Assembly (NCBI RefSeq): GCF_030486405.1
Contig: NZ_CP129613.1
Coordinates: 4,216,001 to 4,280,000 of the forward strand
Direction of reading: 5' to 3'
Source: Mycolicibacterium sp. HK-90
GTDB taxonomy: Bacteria > Actinomycetota > Actinomycetes > Mycobacteriales > Mycobacteriaceae
DNA: 64,000 nt
The notes under the pieces are model-generated. The model saw only the letters and a list, made by a program, of their open reading frames with translations. It searched no databases and was not told where the DNA came from. This document shows, piece by piece, positions 43,257 through 52,034 of the stretch. How positions within the stretch are numbered: position 1 is the stretch's first letter; each line of letters opens with the position of its first letter. A program made the position numbers and the translations under genes.

Positions 43257-44243
43257 CTAGCGCGTCCCGTTCTTCGCGTACTCGGCCACGGCGTCGATGT
43301 TCGTCTTGTCGATGAACGACGGACCGGTCAGCGTCGGCTGATTGCCGCCGATGACGTTGCCGTTGTTGAGGTATAGCCACAGTGAGTCGACGGCGAGGTA
43401 GCCCTGCAGGAACGGCTGCTGGTCGACGGCCCACTGGACGTCACCGTTCTTGATCGCATCGACCAGTGCGGCATTGGTGTCGAACGTGCCGACCTTGGCC
43501 GAGCTGCCGGAATTGCGGACCGACTGCACGGCGGTCGGCGCGAACGGCGCACCGAGCGTCACCACGTAGTCGATCGACCGGTCCTGCTGCAGCTTGGCGG
43601 TGATGGTCGACTCGACCGACGGCATGTCCTTGCCGTTGACGTTGAGCGTCTCGGTGGCGGGGAAGGTGTTCTTGACGCCGGCGCAGCGGGCCTCGAGGTC
43701 GACGTGGCCTTGCTCCTGGATCACGCACAGGACCTTCTTGGCGCCTTCTTCGGTGAGCCGCCGACCGGCCTCCTGGCCCGCGATGTATCCGTCCTGACCG
43801 AAGTACTCTTTGACACCGATCTTCTGCCAGGCGTCGAGGCCGGCGTTGAACGCAACCGTGGGAATGCCTTTGCCCGTGGCGTTTTCGATGGCCGCCTTCA
43901 TGGCGTCCGGCTTGGCCAGCGTCACCGCGATACCCTGCACGCCGCTGTCCACGGCCGTCTGCACCAGGTTGGCCTGATTGGGTGCCTCGGGGTCCGACGA
44001 GTACCGCAGTTCGATGTTGTCCTTCTTTGCCGCAGTCTCGGCGCCCTTGCGCACCAGGTCCCAGAAGGAGTCGCCCGGCACCTCGTGGGTGATCATCGCG
44101 ATGGTGGCCCGCGGGGTGTCGACGGTTCCGCCGCCCATTCCGCCACCGTCGCTCCGGGGCTTCCCACCGGTGCTGGAGCACGCAGCGGCGCCCAACACCA
44201 GCACACCCGCCGCAGCTACCACCGCGAGCCGACTGAACCTCAT
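43257..44243 (-). CDS. Sugar ABC transporter substrate-binding lipoprotein
   Basis: 328 residues. Type II signal peptide with lipobox LGAAAC (Cys at about 22), then a Gly/Ser-rich linker and a periplasmic-binding-protein-4 fold (ATIAMITHEVPGDSFWDLV, GIAVTLAKPDAM, GIPTVAFNAG, VGTFDTNAAL). The fold binds monosaccharides or inositol. It is the first gene of the ABC operon and lies downstream of the shared regulatory element at 44340, so it is likely induced with the inositol operon. Confidence 0.94.
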   Translation of the reverse strand: MRFSRLAVVAAAGVLVLGAAACSSTGGKPRSDGGGMGGGTVDTPRATIAMITHEVPGDSFWDLVRKGAETAAKKDNIELRYSSDPEAPNQANLVQTAVDSGVQGIAVTLAKPDAMKAAIENATGKGIPTVAFNAGLDAWQKIGVKEYFGQDGYIAGQEAGRRLTEEGAKKVLCVIQEQGHVDLEARCAGVKNTFPATETLNVNGKDMPSVESTITAKLQQDRSIDYVVTLGAPFAPTAVQSVRNSGSSAKVGTFDTNAALVDAIKNGDVQWAVDQQPFLQGYLAVDSLWLYLNNGNVIGGNQPTLTGPSFIDKTNIDAVAEYAKNGTR

Positions 44244-44339
44244 TGCTTCTCCTTGCCATCGACGTCGCCGCGGTGCTCATGCGTCTGACTGACAAGCGAC
44301 ACGGCCTCGCAGTCGATGTAATACCGCTCACATTCGAAA

Positions 44340-44361
44340 GTCAAGACTTTGTTCGGACATT
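44340..44361 (-). promoter_or_regulatory. Shared regulatory element upstream of the ABC operon (copy 1)
   Basis: Read toward the ABC genes, a 22-bp block contains TGTCCGAACA and ends in TTGAC, which could be the -35. It is identical in all 22 positions to the block at 45280-45301 and has the same orientation to its downstream gene. The core fits the GT-N4-AC pattern of GntR-family sites. It lies 97 bp before the binding-protein start. Confidence 0.8.
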
Positions 44362-44384
44362 AGGACCGCATATCAAATGCGAAA

Positions 44385-44408
44385 GCGGCGCCGCAGAACC
44401 GGCGCCGC
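44385..44408 (-). terminator. Intrinsic terminator after gntR
   Basis: GCGGCGCCG pairs perfectly with CGGCGCCGC across a 6-nt loop, followed on the minus strand by TTTCGC. It separates gntR (stop at 44460) from the ABC promoter. Confidence 0.7.
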
Positions 44409-44459
44409 GTGCGGGATAGCTGGCGAAAGAGTCAGGAAGAGAACGGGTTCGGTGATTCT

Positions 44460-45197
44460 CTAGCGGTCCACGAGGGTGGTGTCGAAGTAGTAGCGCGACG
44501 CGCGGTAGACGTGACTTCCGTATTCGACGATGCGTCCCGAATCGTCGAACGCGGTCCGTTCCATCACCAGCAGCGGGGCCTTCGGCTTCTCGTCGAGCAG
44601 CCGCGCCTCGTCCCGACTGGCCGCCCTGGCCCCGATCCGCTGCCGAGCCAGCCGGATGTGGACACCCCGAGAACGAAGAGACCGGTATAAGCCCGACTGT
44701 TCCAGCTGTTCCTCGTCAGGGGCAAGAGCGGCGGGAAGATAGTTGGTCATCAGGGCCAACGGCTGACCATTCGACATACGCAGCCGGCGCATCGTCGCGA
44801 CCTCGCTGCCGGGCGGGAGGTTCAACCAGCCGGCGACCTCGTCGGAAGCCGGCGCGATCGCGTACTCAAGCACCCTGGTAGCCGGCTCCTGCCCCGCGCG
44901 GGCCAGGTCGTCGTACAGACTCGTGAGCTCCACGGGACGGTGCACCGGGGTCTGCACCACCTGCGTGCCGACGCCGCGTTTGCGAACCAACAGGCCCTTG
45001 TCGACGAGTTCCTGAATGGCGCGCCGAGTCGTCGGCCGAGACAGGTTGAGCCGGCTGGCCAGAGCGAGCTCGTTCTCGAACCGGTCCCCCGGCTTGAGTT
45101 GTCCGTCGAGGATCGCCTTCTCGAAAACCTGGGCGACCTGGAAGTACAGCGGCACCGGACTCGAACGGTCGAGCTCGACGGACAGCGTCGGGGTCAC
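44460..45197 (-). CDS. GntR/HutC-family regulator of inositol genes (IolR-like)
   Basis: A GntR winged helix at the N-terminus (ILDGQLKPGDRFENELALA, then LNLSRPTTRRAIQELVDKG) and a C-terminal UTRA ligand domain (LPPGSEVATMRRLRMSNG, MERTAFDDSGRIVEYGSH). The GTG at 45197 has GGAG 5 nt upstream; a GTG at 45224 adds nine residues. It lies between the ABC operon and the iol operon, which share a 22-bp element, so it most likely represses both until an inositol catabolite binds. In Corynebacterium a GntR-type IolR does this job; the two need not be orthologous. Confidence 0.88.
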   Translation of the reverse strand: MTPTLSVELDRSSPVPLYFQVAQVFEKAILDGQLKPGDRFENELALASRLNLSRPTTRRAIQELVDKGLLVRKRGVGTQVVQTPVHRPVELTSLYDDLARAGQEPATRVLEYAIAPASDEVAGWLNLPPGSEVATMRRLRMSNGQPLALMTNYLPAALAPDEEQLEQSGLYRSLRSRGVHIRLARQRIGARAASRDEARLLDEKPKAPLLVMERTAFDDSGRIVEYGSHVYRASRYYFDTTLVDR

Positions 45198-45279
45198 TCT
45201 CGCTCCGATCCTCGTGGGCTCCACGCCGGGTTTGCGCGGGGCGGATTCTCAGCGTACCTGCCTAATGACTGAAAGTAAG

Positions 45280-45301
45280 AATGTCCGAACAAAGTCTTGA
45301 C
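45280..45301 (+). promoter_or_regulatory. Shared regulatory element upstream of iolC (copy 2)
   Basis: Identical 22-bp copy of the element at 44340-44361, same orientation to its gene (iolC, start 45403). The end reads TTGACA, a perfect -35. Occupancy of the TGTCCGAACA core would block RNA polymerase. A matching -10 was not clear. Confidence 0.8.
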
Positions 45302-45402
45302 ATGAGACGGTGACGGAGCGCACTCTCGACAACGAGAGCGCGGCCCTCGCCACCGCTCGAATTCATGCCTACTCGCATACGCATCGCATTCGGGAGCCAA
45401 CC

Positions 45403-46380
45403 GTGACAGATACCGCCAACAAGGCATTTGATGTCCTTGCCATCGGGCGCAGCGGAGTCGACGTATACCCCCTGCAGATCGGCGTGGGCCTCGAAGAGGT
45501 CACGTCGTTCGGCAAGTTCCTGGGCGGCAGCGCGGCGAATGTCGCGGTCGCGGCGGCGCGACTGGGCAACCGCAGTGCGCTCATCTCAGGTGTCGGGGAC
45601 GATCCGTTCGGCCGGTATGTGCGCAACGAACTCGCAGCGCTCGGCGTCGACAACCGCTTCGTCACCACCCACGGCGAGTTCCCTACGCCCGTGACGTTCT
45701 GCGAGATCTTCCCGCCCGACAATTTCCCGCTGTACTTCTACCGCAAACCGTCGGCACCCGATCTGCAGATCCGGCCGCAGGACATCGACGCCGACGCCGT
45801 GCGCAGCGCCCGGTTGTACTGGTCGACGGTCACCGGATTGTCCGAGGAGCCCAGCCGCAGTGCACATTTCGTTGCCTGGGAAATCCGGGGGCGAGCCCCC
45901 CTCACCGTCCTCGACCTCGACTACCGGCCAATGTTCTGGGAAACCCCGGCGGCGGCCACCGAACAGGTTCAGCGAGCGTTGCAGCACGTCACCGTCGCAG
46001 TCGGCAACCGCGAGGAGTGTGAGATCGCCGTCGGTGAGGCCAACCCGCACAAGGCCGCCGACGCCCTGCTCGACCTCGGTGTGGAGTTGGCGATCGTCAA
46101 GCAGGGGCCGCGCGGCGTGCTGGGCAAGACCAAGCAGAGTTCGGTAACCGTGCTGCCCAACCAAGTTGACGTGGTGAACGGACTCGGCGCGGGAGATGCT
46201 TTCGGCGGCAGCCTGATTCATGGCCTGTTGCGCAACTGGCCGCTGGAGAAGACCCTGCGCTACGCCAACGCCGCCGGGGCCATCGTCGCATCCCGGCTCG
46301 AATGTTCGACGGCGATGCCGACCGCCGCTGAGGTGGCCGCCCTCGCCGAACAAACTGCCGTGGAGGCTGTCAATGTCTGA
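45403..46380 (+). CDS. iolC: 5-dehydro-2-deoxygluconokinase
   Basis: 325 residues from the GTG at 45403 with GGGAG 7 nt upstream; an in-frame GTG at 45310 lies too close to the promoter element. PfkB/ribokinase fold: FLGGSAANVAVAAARLG near the start and catalytic NGLGAGDAFGGS near residue 260. IolC phosphorylates 2-deoxy-5-keto-gluconate. First gene of the inositol operon; its stop overlaps the next start by 8 bp. Confidence 0.93.
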   Translation: MTDTANKAFDVLAIGRSGVDVYPLQIGVGLEEVTSFGKFLGGSAANVAVAAARLGNRSALISGVGDDPFGRYVRNELAALGVDNRFVTTHGEFPTPVTFCEIFPPDNFPLYFYRKPSAPDLQIRPQDIDADAVRSARLYWSTVTGLSEEPSRSAHFVAWEIRGRAPLTVLDLDYRPMFWETPAAATEQVQRALQHVTVAVGNREECEIAVGEANPHKAADALLDLGVELAIVKQGPRGVLGKTKQSSVTVLPNQVDVVNGLGAGDAFGGSLIHGLLRNWPLEKTLRYANAAGAIVASRLECSTAMPTAAEVAALAEQTAVEAVNV

Positions 46381-47257
46381 ACCCACTGTGTGCACGGACT
46401 ACGCCGCGATCACCGAACTACGCGCGTCCGAACCCGGCACGATCGCCGCGGCATGGCAGCACCGCACCGCTCGTCCCACTGTGCGCGGTGACGGCAAGCT
46501 CATGATCGTCGCGGCCGACCATCCGGCTCGCGGCGCGCTCGCTGTCGGATCCCGGCCCACCGCGATGAACAGCCGCACCGACCTGTTGGACCGGCTGTGC
46601 ACCGCGCTCGCCGACCCGGGGGTTGACGGGGTGCTGGCCACCGCCGACATCCTCGACGACCTCCTGCTGCTCGGCGCGCTTGAGGACAAGGTGGTGTTCT
46701 CCTCGTTCAACCGGGGCGGACTGGCCGGGTCGTCCTTCGAGCTCGACGATCGGATGACGGGGGCCACCGCGGCATCGACCGCCGCCGCCCGGATGAACGG
46801 CGGAAAGATGTTGTGCCGCATCGACCTCGACGACCAGGGCACGGTGTCCACGCTGGCGTCCTGCGCCCAGGCCGTCGACGCGCTCGCCGCACACGGCCTG
46901 ATCGCCATGCTGGAGCCGTTCATGTCCAGCCGGGTCGACGGGAAGGTCCGCAACGACCTGTCCCCCGACGCGGTCATCAAGTCGGTACATATCAGCCAGG
47001 GCCTGGGCTCGACGTCGGCATACACCTGGATGAAGCTGCCGGTCGTCGACGAGATGGACCGCGTGATGGAGTCGACGACGATGCCCACCCTGTTGCTGGG
47101 CGGCGACCCGACCGATCCCGACGCGGCATTCGCATCCTGGGAGAAAGCGCTGGCCCTGCCGTCCGTGCGTGGTCTGATCGTGGGACGCACTCTGTTGTAC
47201 CCACCCGACGACGACGTCCGCTCGGCGGTGGCGACCGCGGTGAAGTTGGTGAGGTGA
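46373..47257 (+). CDS. Aldolase-like TIM barrel (Cgl0158 family), probable IolJ substitute
   Basis: 294 residues starting inside the iolC stop. Resembles the actinobacterial Cgl0158 (beta/alpha)8-barrel family found in iol clusters. Segments: KLMIVAADHPARG near the start, GVLATADILDDLLLLG, AMLEPFMSSR, and TWMKLPVVDEMDRV, whose Lys could form a Schiff base as in class I aldolases. No classical class II iolJ is present, so this likely cleaves the phosphorylated deoxyketogluconate to dihydroxyacetone phosphate and malonic semialdehyde. The function is inferred from position. Confidence 0.8.
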   Translation: MSEPTVCTDYAAITELRASEPGTIAAAWQHRTARPTVRGDGKLMIVAADHPARGALAVGSRPTAMNSRTDLLDRLCTALADPGVDGVLATADILDDLLLLGALEDKVVFSSFNRGGLAGSSFELDDRMTGATAASTAAARMNGGKMLCRIDLDDQGTVSTLASCAQAVDALAAHGLIAMLEPFMSSRVDGKVRNDLSPDAVIKSVHISQGLGSTSAYTWMKLPVVDEMDRVMESTTMPTLLLGGDPTDPDAAFASWEKALALPSVRGLIVGRTLLYPPDDDVRSAVATAVKLVR

Positions 47258-47259
47258 CA

Positions 47260-48135
47260 ATGCACTCGAAGCTCTACATCCCGGCCCGCAGCGCCGACCT
47301 GCCCTTCACCGTCGACGTCACCCCGGAATCCGCCGGGTGGGCCGAATCCTCCTTGCGGGTACTGGAATTGGACGACAGCCAGTCGGCGGAACTGCACACC
47401 GGCGACACCGAGGTCATGATCCTTCCGCTGGCGGGTGGCGGCACTGTGGAGTGCGGCGGGGATACCTTCGCACTGTGCCCGCGATCCTCGGTCTTCGACG
47501 GCCCGGCAGACATGGTCTATCTGGGCATCGGTCAGCAGTACCGCCTGTCCGGCGCGGGCCGCTTCGCGATCTGCGGTGCACGCGCGACACGTTCGTTTCC
47601 GAACCGGCGGCGCGCTGCCGCCGACGTCCCCGTCGAACTCCGCGGCGCCGGCAACTGCAGTCGCCAGGTGCACAACTTCGGTACCGCCACCACATTCGAG
47701 GCTGACTCGCTGATCGCGTGCGAGGTCATCACCCCGGGCGGGAACTGGTCGAGCTATCCGGCGCACAAGCATGACGAGAACACCGAGGTGGAAACCCAGC
47801 TGGAAGAGATCTACTACTTCGAGATCGACGACAGCCCCGCCGGCACACCAGGATTCGGCTATCACCGGGTCTACGGCACTCCGGAACGCCCCATCGAGGT
47901 ACTGGAAGAGGTCCGCACCGGGGACGTCGTACTGGTGCCGCACGGCTATCACGGACCATCGATCGCGGCGCCGGGCCACCACATGTACTACCTCAACGTC
48001 ATGGCCGGCTCCGGCCCCAACCGGGCCTGGCTGATCTGTGACGACCCGAACCACACCTGGCTGCGAGACAGCTGGGAACACCAGGACGTGGACCCCCGGC
48101 TGCCGTTCGGCACCGGCATTCGTGAAGGAGCCTGA
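47260..48135 (+). CDS. iolB: 5-deoxy-glucuronate isomerase
   Basis: 291 residues from the ATG at 47260; GAGG lies 5 nt upstream inside the previous stop. KduI/IolB cupin fold with the likely metal ligands in YPAHKHDENTEVETQLEE (His-x-His and Glu) and VPHGYHGPSIAAPGH. It isomerises 5-deoxy-glucuronate to 2-deoxy-5-keto-gluconate, the IolC substrate. Confidence 0.95.
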   Translation: MHSKLYIPARSADLPFTVDVTPESAGWAESSLRVLELDDSQSAELHTGDTEVMILPLAGGGTVECGGDTFALCPRSSVFDGPADMVYLGIGQQYRLSGAGRFAICGARATRSFPNRRRAAADVPVELRGAGNCSRQVHNFGTATTFEADSLIACEVITPGGNWSSYPAHKHDENTEVETQLEEIYYFEIDDSPAGTPGFGYHRVYGTPERPIEVLEEVRTGDVVLVPHGYHGPSIAAPGHHMYYLNVMAGSGPNRAWLICDDPNHTWLRDSWEHQDVDPRLPFGTGIREGA

Positions 48136-48139
48136 TCCC

Positions 48140-50092
48140 GTGGTATCCACCGCACCCAAGTCGACCGAGAAACTGGTCGACACCGAGGGCACCGTGCGAC
48201 TCACCGTGGCCCAGGCCACCATTCGCTTCCTGGCCAACCAGTACGTCGAGCGCGACGGGCAACGCCAGAAGTTCTTCGCCGGCTGCTTCGGCATCTTCGG
48301 CCACGGCAACGTGGCCGGTCTCGGCCAGGCACTGTTGCAAGACGAGATCGACGCCGCCGAGGCCTCGAAAGAGCCGGGACTCAAGTACGTACTGGGCCGC
48401 AACGAGCAGGCCATGGTGCACAGCGCGGCAGCCTACGCCCGGCAGAAGGACCGGCTGCAGACGTGGGCGGTGACCGCCAGCGTCGGCCCTGGCTCGACCA
48501 ATATGCTCACCGGCGCCGCACTGGCCACCATCAACCGGTTACCGGTGCTGCTGCTGCCCGCCGACACGTTCGCCACCCGGGTCAGTTCGCCCGTGTTGCA
48601 GGAACTCGAACTGCCCTCCTCCGGTGACGTGACGGTGAACGACGCCTTCAAACCGCTGTCCCGCTACTTCGACCGGGTCTGGCGACCCGAACAGCTGCCG
48701 GCCGCCCTGCTCGGTGCCATGCGGGTGCTGACCGATCCCGTCGAGACCGGGGCCGCGACGGTGTCGATCCCCCAGGATGTGCAGGCCGAGGCACACGACT
48801 GGCCGGAATCGCTTTTCGCCGAACGCACCTGGCATGTAGCCCGCCCGCTTCCCGAGCGCTCGGTGACCGCGCGTGCCGCCGAGATCATCGCGTCGGCCCG
48901 CAAGCCGCTGATCGTCGCCGGCGGCGGCGTGCATTACTCCGGCGCCGAACAAGCTCTCGCCGCGCTCGCGTCCGGTACCGGTATCCCGGTCGCCGAGAGC
49001 CAGGCCGGCAAGGGCTCGCTGCGCTACGACCACCCGCAGTCGGTCGGGGCGATCGGATCCACCGGCACCACGGCGGCCAACGCGCTCGCGTCTGAAGCCG
49101 ACGTCGTCATCGGAATCGGCACCCGCTACAGCGATTTCACCTCCGCGTCGCGGACCGCGTTCAACAATCCCGACGTCCGGTTCGTCAACATCAACGTGGC
49201 CTCACTCGATGCGGTGAAGCAGGGCGGGGTCAGTGTGATCGCCGATGCCCGCGAGGCCCTCGAGGCGTTGAGCACAGCGCTCGACGCTTACCGCGTCAGC
49301 GACGACTACCGTTCGCGGGTCACCGAGCTGGCCGCGGAATGGGAGGACACCGTATCCGCTGTGTACGCGACCTCCGACGATGGGGCGGCGTTGAACCAGA
49401 ACCAGGTCATCGGCCTGGTGAACACCCTGTCGGAGCCCCACGACGTGGTGGTGTGCGCAGCCGGCTCGATGCCCGGCGACCTGCACAAGATGTGGCGCAC
49501 CCGTGACCGCAAGGGCTACCACGTCGAGTACGGCTACTCCTGCATGGGATACGAGATCGCCGGCGGGATCGGCGTGTGGATGGCCGCGCCCGATCGCGAT
49601 GTGTTCATCATGGTCGGCGACGGCTCCTACCTGATGATGGCCACCGAGCTCGTGACCGCCGTGCAGGAGGGAATCAAGGTCATCCCGGTGCTGGTGCAGA
49701 ACCACGGATTCGCCTCCATCGGCGGGCTTTCCGAGTCGCTGGGCTCGCAGCGGTTCGGCACCTCCTACCGCTACCGCAGCGCCGATGGGCGGCTCGACGG
49801 CGACACGCTGCCCGTCGACCTCGCGGCCAATGCCGCGAGCCTGGGCGCCGACGTCATCAAGGTCACCACCGCCGCCGAGTTCACCGATGCGGTCAAGGCA
49901 GCCAAGGCCGCCGACCGCACCACCGTGATCCATGTAGAAACCGATCCGCTGATCTACGCACCCGACAGCCATTCCTGGTGGGACGTCCCGGTGTCGGAGG
50001 TCTCCACGCTGGAGTCCACCCAGCGCGCCTACGAGCGGTATGCGGACTGGAAGAAAGTTCAACGCCCCCTGATCAACCCGTCAGATCGTTAG
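48140..50092 (+). CDS. iolD: 3D-trihydroxycyclohexane-1,2-dione hydrolase
   Basis: 650 residues from the GTG at 48140, with AAGGAG 9 nt upstream. A TPP enzyme of the acetohydroxyacid-synthase type: FGIFGHGNVAGLG and Glu in LGRNEQAMVH (cofactor activation) near the start, and the TPP motif MVGDGSYLMM near residue 500. IolD opens the inositol-derived ring. It lies 4 bp after iolB and 12 bp before iolE. Confidence 0.96.
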   Translation: MVSTAPKSTEKLVDTEGTVRLTVAQATIRFLANQYVERDGQRQKFFAGCFGIFGHGNVAGLGQALLQDEIDAAEASKEPGLKYVLGRNEQAMVHSAAAYARQKDRLQTWAVTASVGPGSTNMLTGAALATINRLPVLLLPADTFATRVSSPVLQELELPSSGDVTVNDAFKPLSRYFDRVWRPEQLPAALLGAMRVLTDPVETGAATVSIPQDVQAEAHDWPESLFAERTWHVARPLPERSVTARAAEIIASARKPLIVAGGGVHYSGAEQALAALASGTGIPVAESQAGKGSLRYDHPQSVGAIGSTGTTAANALASEADVVIGIGTRYSDFTSASRTAFNNPDVRFVNINVASLDAVKQGGVSVIADAREALEALSTALDAYRVSDDYRSRVTELAAEWEDTVSAVYATSDDGAALNQNQVIGLVNTLSEPHDVVVCAAGSMPGDLHKMWRTRDRKGYHVEYGYSCMGYEIAGGIGVWMAAPDRDVFIMVGDGSYLMMATELVTAVQEGIKVIPVLVQNHGFASIGGLSESLGSQRFGTSYRYRSADGRLDGDTLPVDLAANAASLGADVIKVTTAAEFTDAVKAAKAADRTTVIHVETDPLIYAPDSHSWWDVPVSEVSTLESTQRAYERYADWKKVQRPLINPSDR

Positions 50093-50104
50093 AAGGAATC
50101 CGTA

Positions 50105-51016
50105 GTGAGCAAGATTCTCGTTGGTTCGGCCCCCGACTCCTGGGGTGTGTGGTTTCCCGACGACCCGAACCAGACGCCCTATACGCGCTTCCTCGACGAG
50201 GTCGCCGAATCCGGCTACGAGTGGATCGAATTGGGTCCGTTCGGCTATCTGCCCACCGACCCGGAGCAGCTGTCCGACGAACTGGCCGAACGCAACCTGA
50301 AGTTGTCGGCGGGCACGGTCTTCGAGCACCTCCACCAAGACGATTCGTGGGATGCCGTTTGGACGCAGATCGAGGACGTGGCCAAGCTGACCGCCGCGGT
50401 CGGCGGTAAGCACGTCGTCGTGATCCCCGAGATGTGGCGCGACCCGGCCACCGGCGCGGTGTTGGAAGACCGCCACCTGACCGCCGAGCAGTGGCGCAAG
50501 AAGACCCAGGGTATGGACGAACTGGGTAAAGCGATGTTCGAAAAGTACGGTGTCCGTGCGCAATACCACCCGCACGCCGACAGTCACGTCGACACCGAAG
50601 AGAACGTCTATCGATTCCTCGACGGCACCGACAGCGAATTCGTCAACCTCTGCCTGGATACCGGTCACATCAGCTACTGCGGCGGTGACAACATTGCCAT
50701 CATCCGGCGGGCGCCCGAGCGCATCGGCTACCTGCACCTCAAGCAGGTCGATCCCGAGGTGCGAGCCAAGGTCGAGGCCGAGGACCTGCCGTTCGGAGAG
50801 GCCGTCAAGCTGGGCGCGATGACCGAGCCGCCGCTGGGTATTCCGGAGATGCCGCCGTTGCTCGCCGAGATCGAGAAGCTCGGCATCGACGTGTTCGCGA
50901 TCGTCGAGCAGGACATGTACCCCTGCGAGGTCGACGCTCCCCTGCCCATCGCCAAGCGGACCCGGTCCTACCTGGGTTCGTGCGGCGTCCCGTCGGTCAC
51001 GTTTGGATCCGCATGA
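50105..51016 (+). CDS. iolE: Inosose dehydratase
   Basis: 303 residues from a GTG with AAGGA 7 nt upstream. Xylose-isomerase-like TIM barrel: VGSAPDSWGVWFPDDP near the start, AQYHPHADSHVDTEEN, CLDTGHISYCGGDN and YLHLKQVDP supply the metal-binding His, Asp and Glu. IolE dehydrates 2-keto-myo-inositol. It overlaps the next gene by 4 bp. Confidence 0.92.
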   Translation: MSKILVGSAPDSWGVWFPDDPNQTPYTRFLDEVAESGYEWIELGPFGYLPTDPEQLSDELAERNLKLSAGTVFEHLHQDDSWDAVWTQIEDVAKLTAAVGGKHVVVIPEMWRDPATGAVLEDRHLTAEQWRKKTQGMDELGKAMFEKYGVRAQYHPHADSHVDTEENVYRFLDGTDSEFVNLCLDTGHISYCGGDNIAIIRRAPERIGYLHLKQVDPEVRAKVEAEDLPFGEAVKLGAMTEPPLGIPEMPPLLAEIEKLGIDVFAIVEQDMYPCEVDAPLPIAKRTRSYLGSCGVPSVTFGSA

Positions 51017-52011
51017 AACTCGGCGTCTACACCGCGATCCTGCATTCCTTGCCGCTTCGCAAGGCACTGGAGCTGATCGCTTCGCTGGGACTGACGGGAG
51101 CGGAGATCAACGCCGGTGGATTCTTGCCGACGCCGCATCTGCCGGTAAAGGAGCTGCTGTCCGGCGAAGTCACCGCTCGCCAGTATCTTTCGGAATTCGA
51201 CGGCACCGGGGTGTCCATCGCGGGATTGAACTGCAACGGCAACCCGCTGCACCCTGACCCGGAGGTCGGACCCGAGGACGCCGAGGATCTGCGAAATGCG
51301 ATCCGTGTCGCCGGACTGCTTGGAGTCGACCGGGTGGTGACCATGTCAGGGCTGCCGCAAGCGCATCCGGGCGGCCGGTGGCCGGCATGGCATGTCAACA
51401 CCTGGGACTCGGGCTATCTGGACTCACTGGACTACCAGTGGGACGAGGTCGCGGTGCCGTTCTGGTCCGAGATCGATGCCCTCGCGCGGGATTGCGGTGT
51501 CAAGGTGGCGATCGAGATGCACCCGCAGAACCTGGTGTTCAATCCGCCCACGCTGAAGCGGCTCGTCGAGAAGGTCGGCGCCACGAACCTGGGCGCGGAA
51601 ATGGATCCCTCGCACCTGTTCTGGCAGGGCATCGACCCGGTGCGGGCCATCGACTGGCTGGGACCGCTGGTCTTCCATGCCGCCGCCAAGGACACCCGGA
51701 TCAACCCCAACTGCGGCATCTACGGCGTCCTCGATGACCGCTTCACCCGGATCCCTTTGGAACAGAACCCAACCGGACTCGGCGGGAAACATGTTGTGAA
51801 CCGCTGGCCGGAGGACTCCGCGTGGGACTTCGTCGCCGTCGGCCAAGGACACGACGTCGACTTCTGGTCCGACTTCCTCCGGGCGCTCGAGCGGGTGGAT
51901 CCCGAAATGTGGGTGAACATCGAACACGAGGACGTGTCCTTCGGACCGTTGGAAGGCCTGCGCGTTGCCGCCGAAACCCTGAAGACGGCCGACGCGACGC
52001 TGGTCCGGTGA
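51013..52011 (+). CDS. Sugar phosphate isomerase/epimerase-family TIM barrel
   Basis: 332 residues, start overlapping the iolE stop (ATGA). TIM barrel with VAIEMHPQNLVFNP (Glu/His ligands), GAEMDPSHLFWQGIDP and VFHAAAKDTRINPN. This type recurs in actinobacterial inositol clusters and may be an inosose isomerase (IolI/IolH-like) or act on another cyclitol. It is the last gene of the iolC operon; the stop lies 24 bp from the convergent LacI gene. Confidence 0.85.
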   Translation: MKLGVYTAILHSLPLRKALELIASLGLTGAEINAGGFLPTPHLPVKELLSGEVTARQYLSEFDGTGVSIAGLNCNGNPLHPDPEVGPEDAEDLRNAIRVAGLLGVDRVVTMSGLPQAHPGGRWPAWHVNTWDSGYLDSLDYQWDEVAVPFWSEIDALARDCGVKVAIEMHPQNLVFNPPTLKRLVEKVGATNLGAEMDPSHLFWQGIDPVRAIDWLGPLVFHAAAKDTRINPNCGIYGVLDDRFTRIPLEQNPTGLGGKHVVNRWPEDSAWDFVAVGQGHDVDFWSDFLRALERVDPEMWVNIEHEDVSFGPLEGLRVAAETLKTADATLVR

Positions 52012-52034
52012 TGTCCCCCGGCGCGGTGGTGGGC

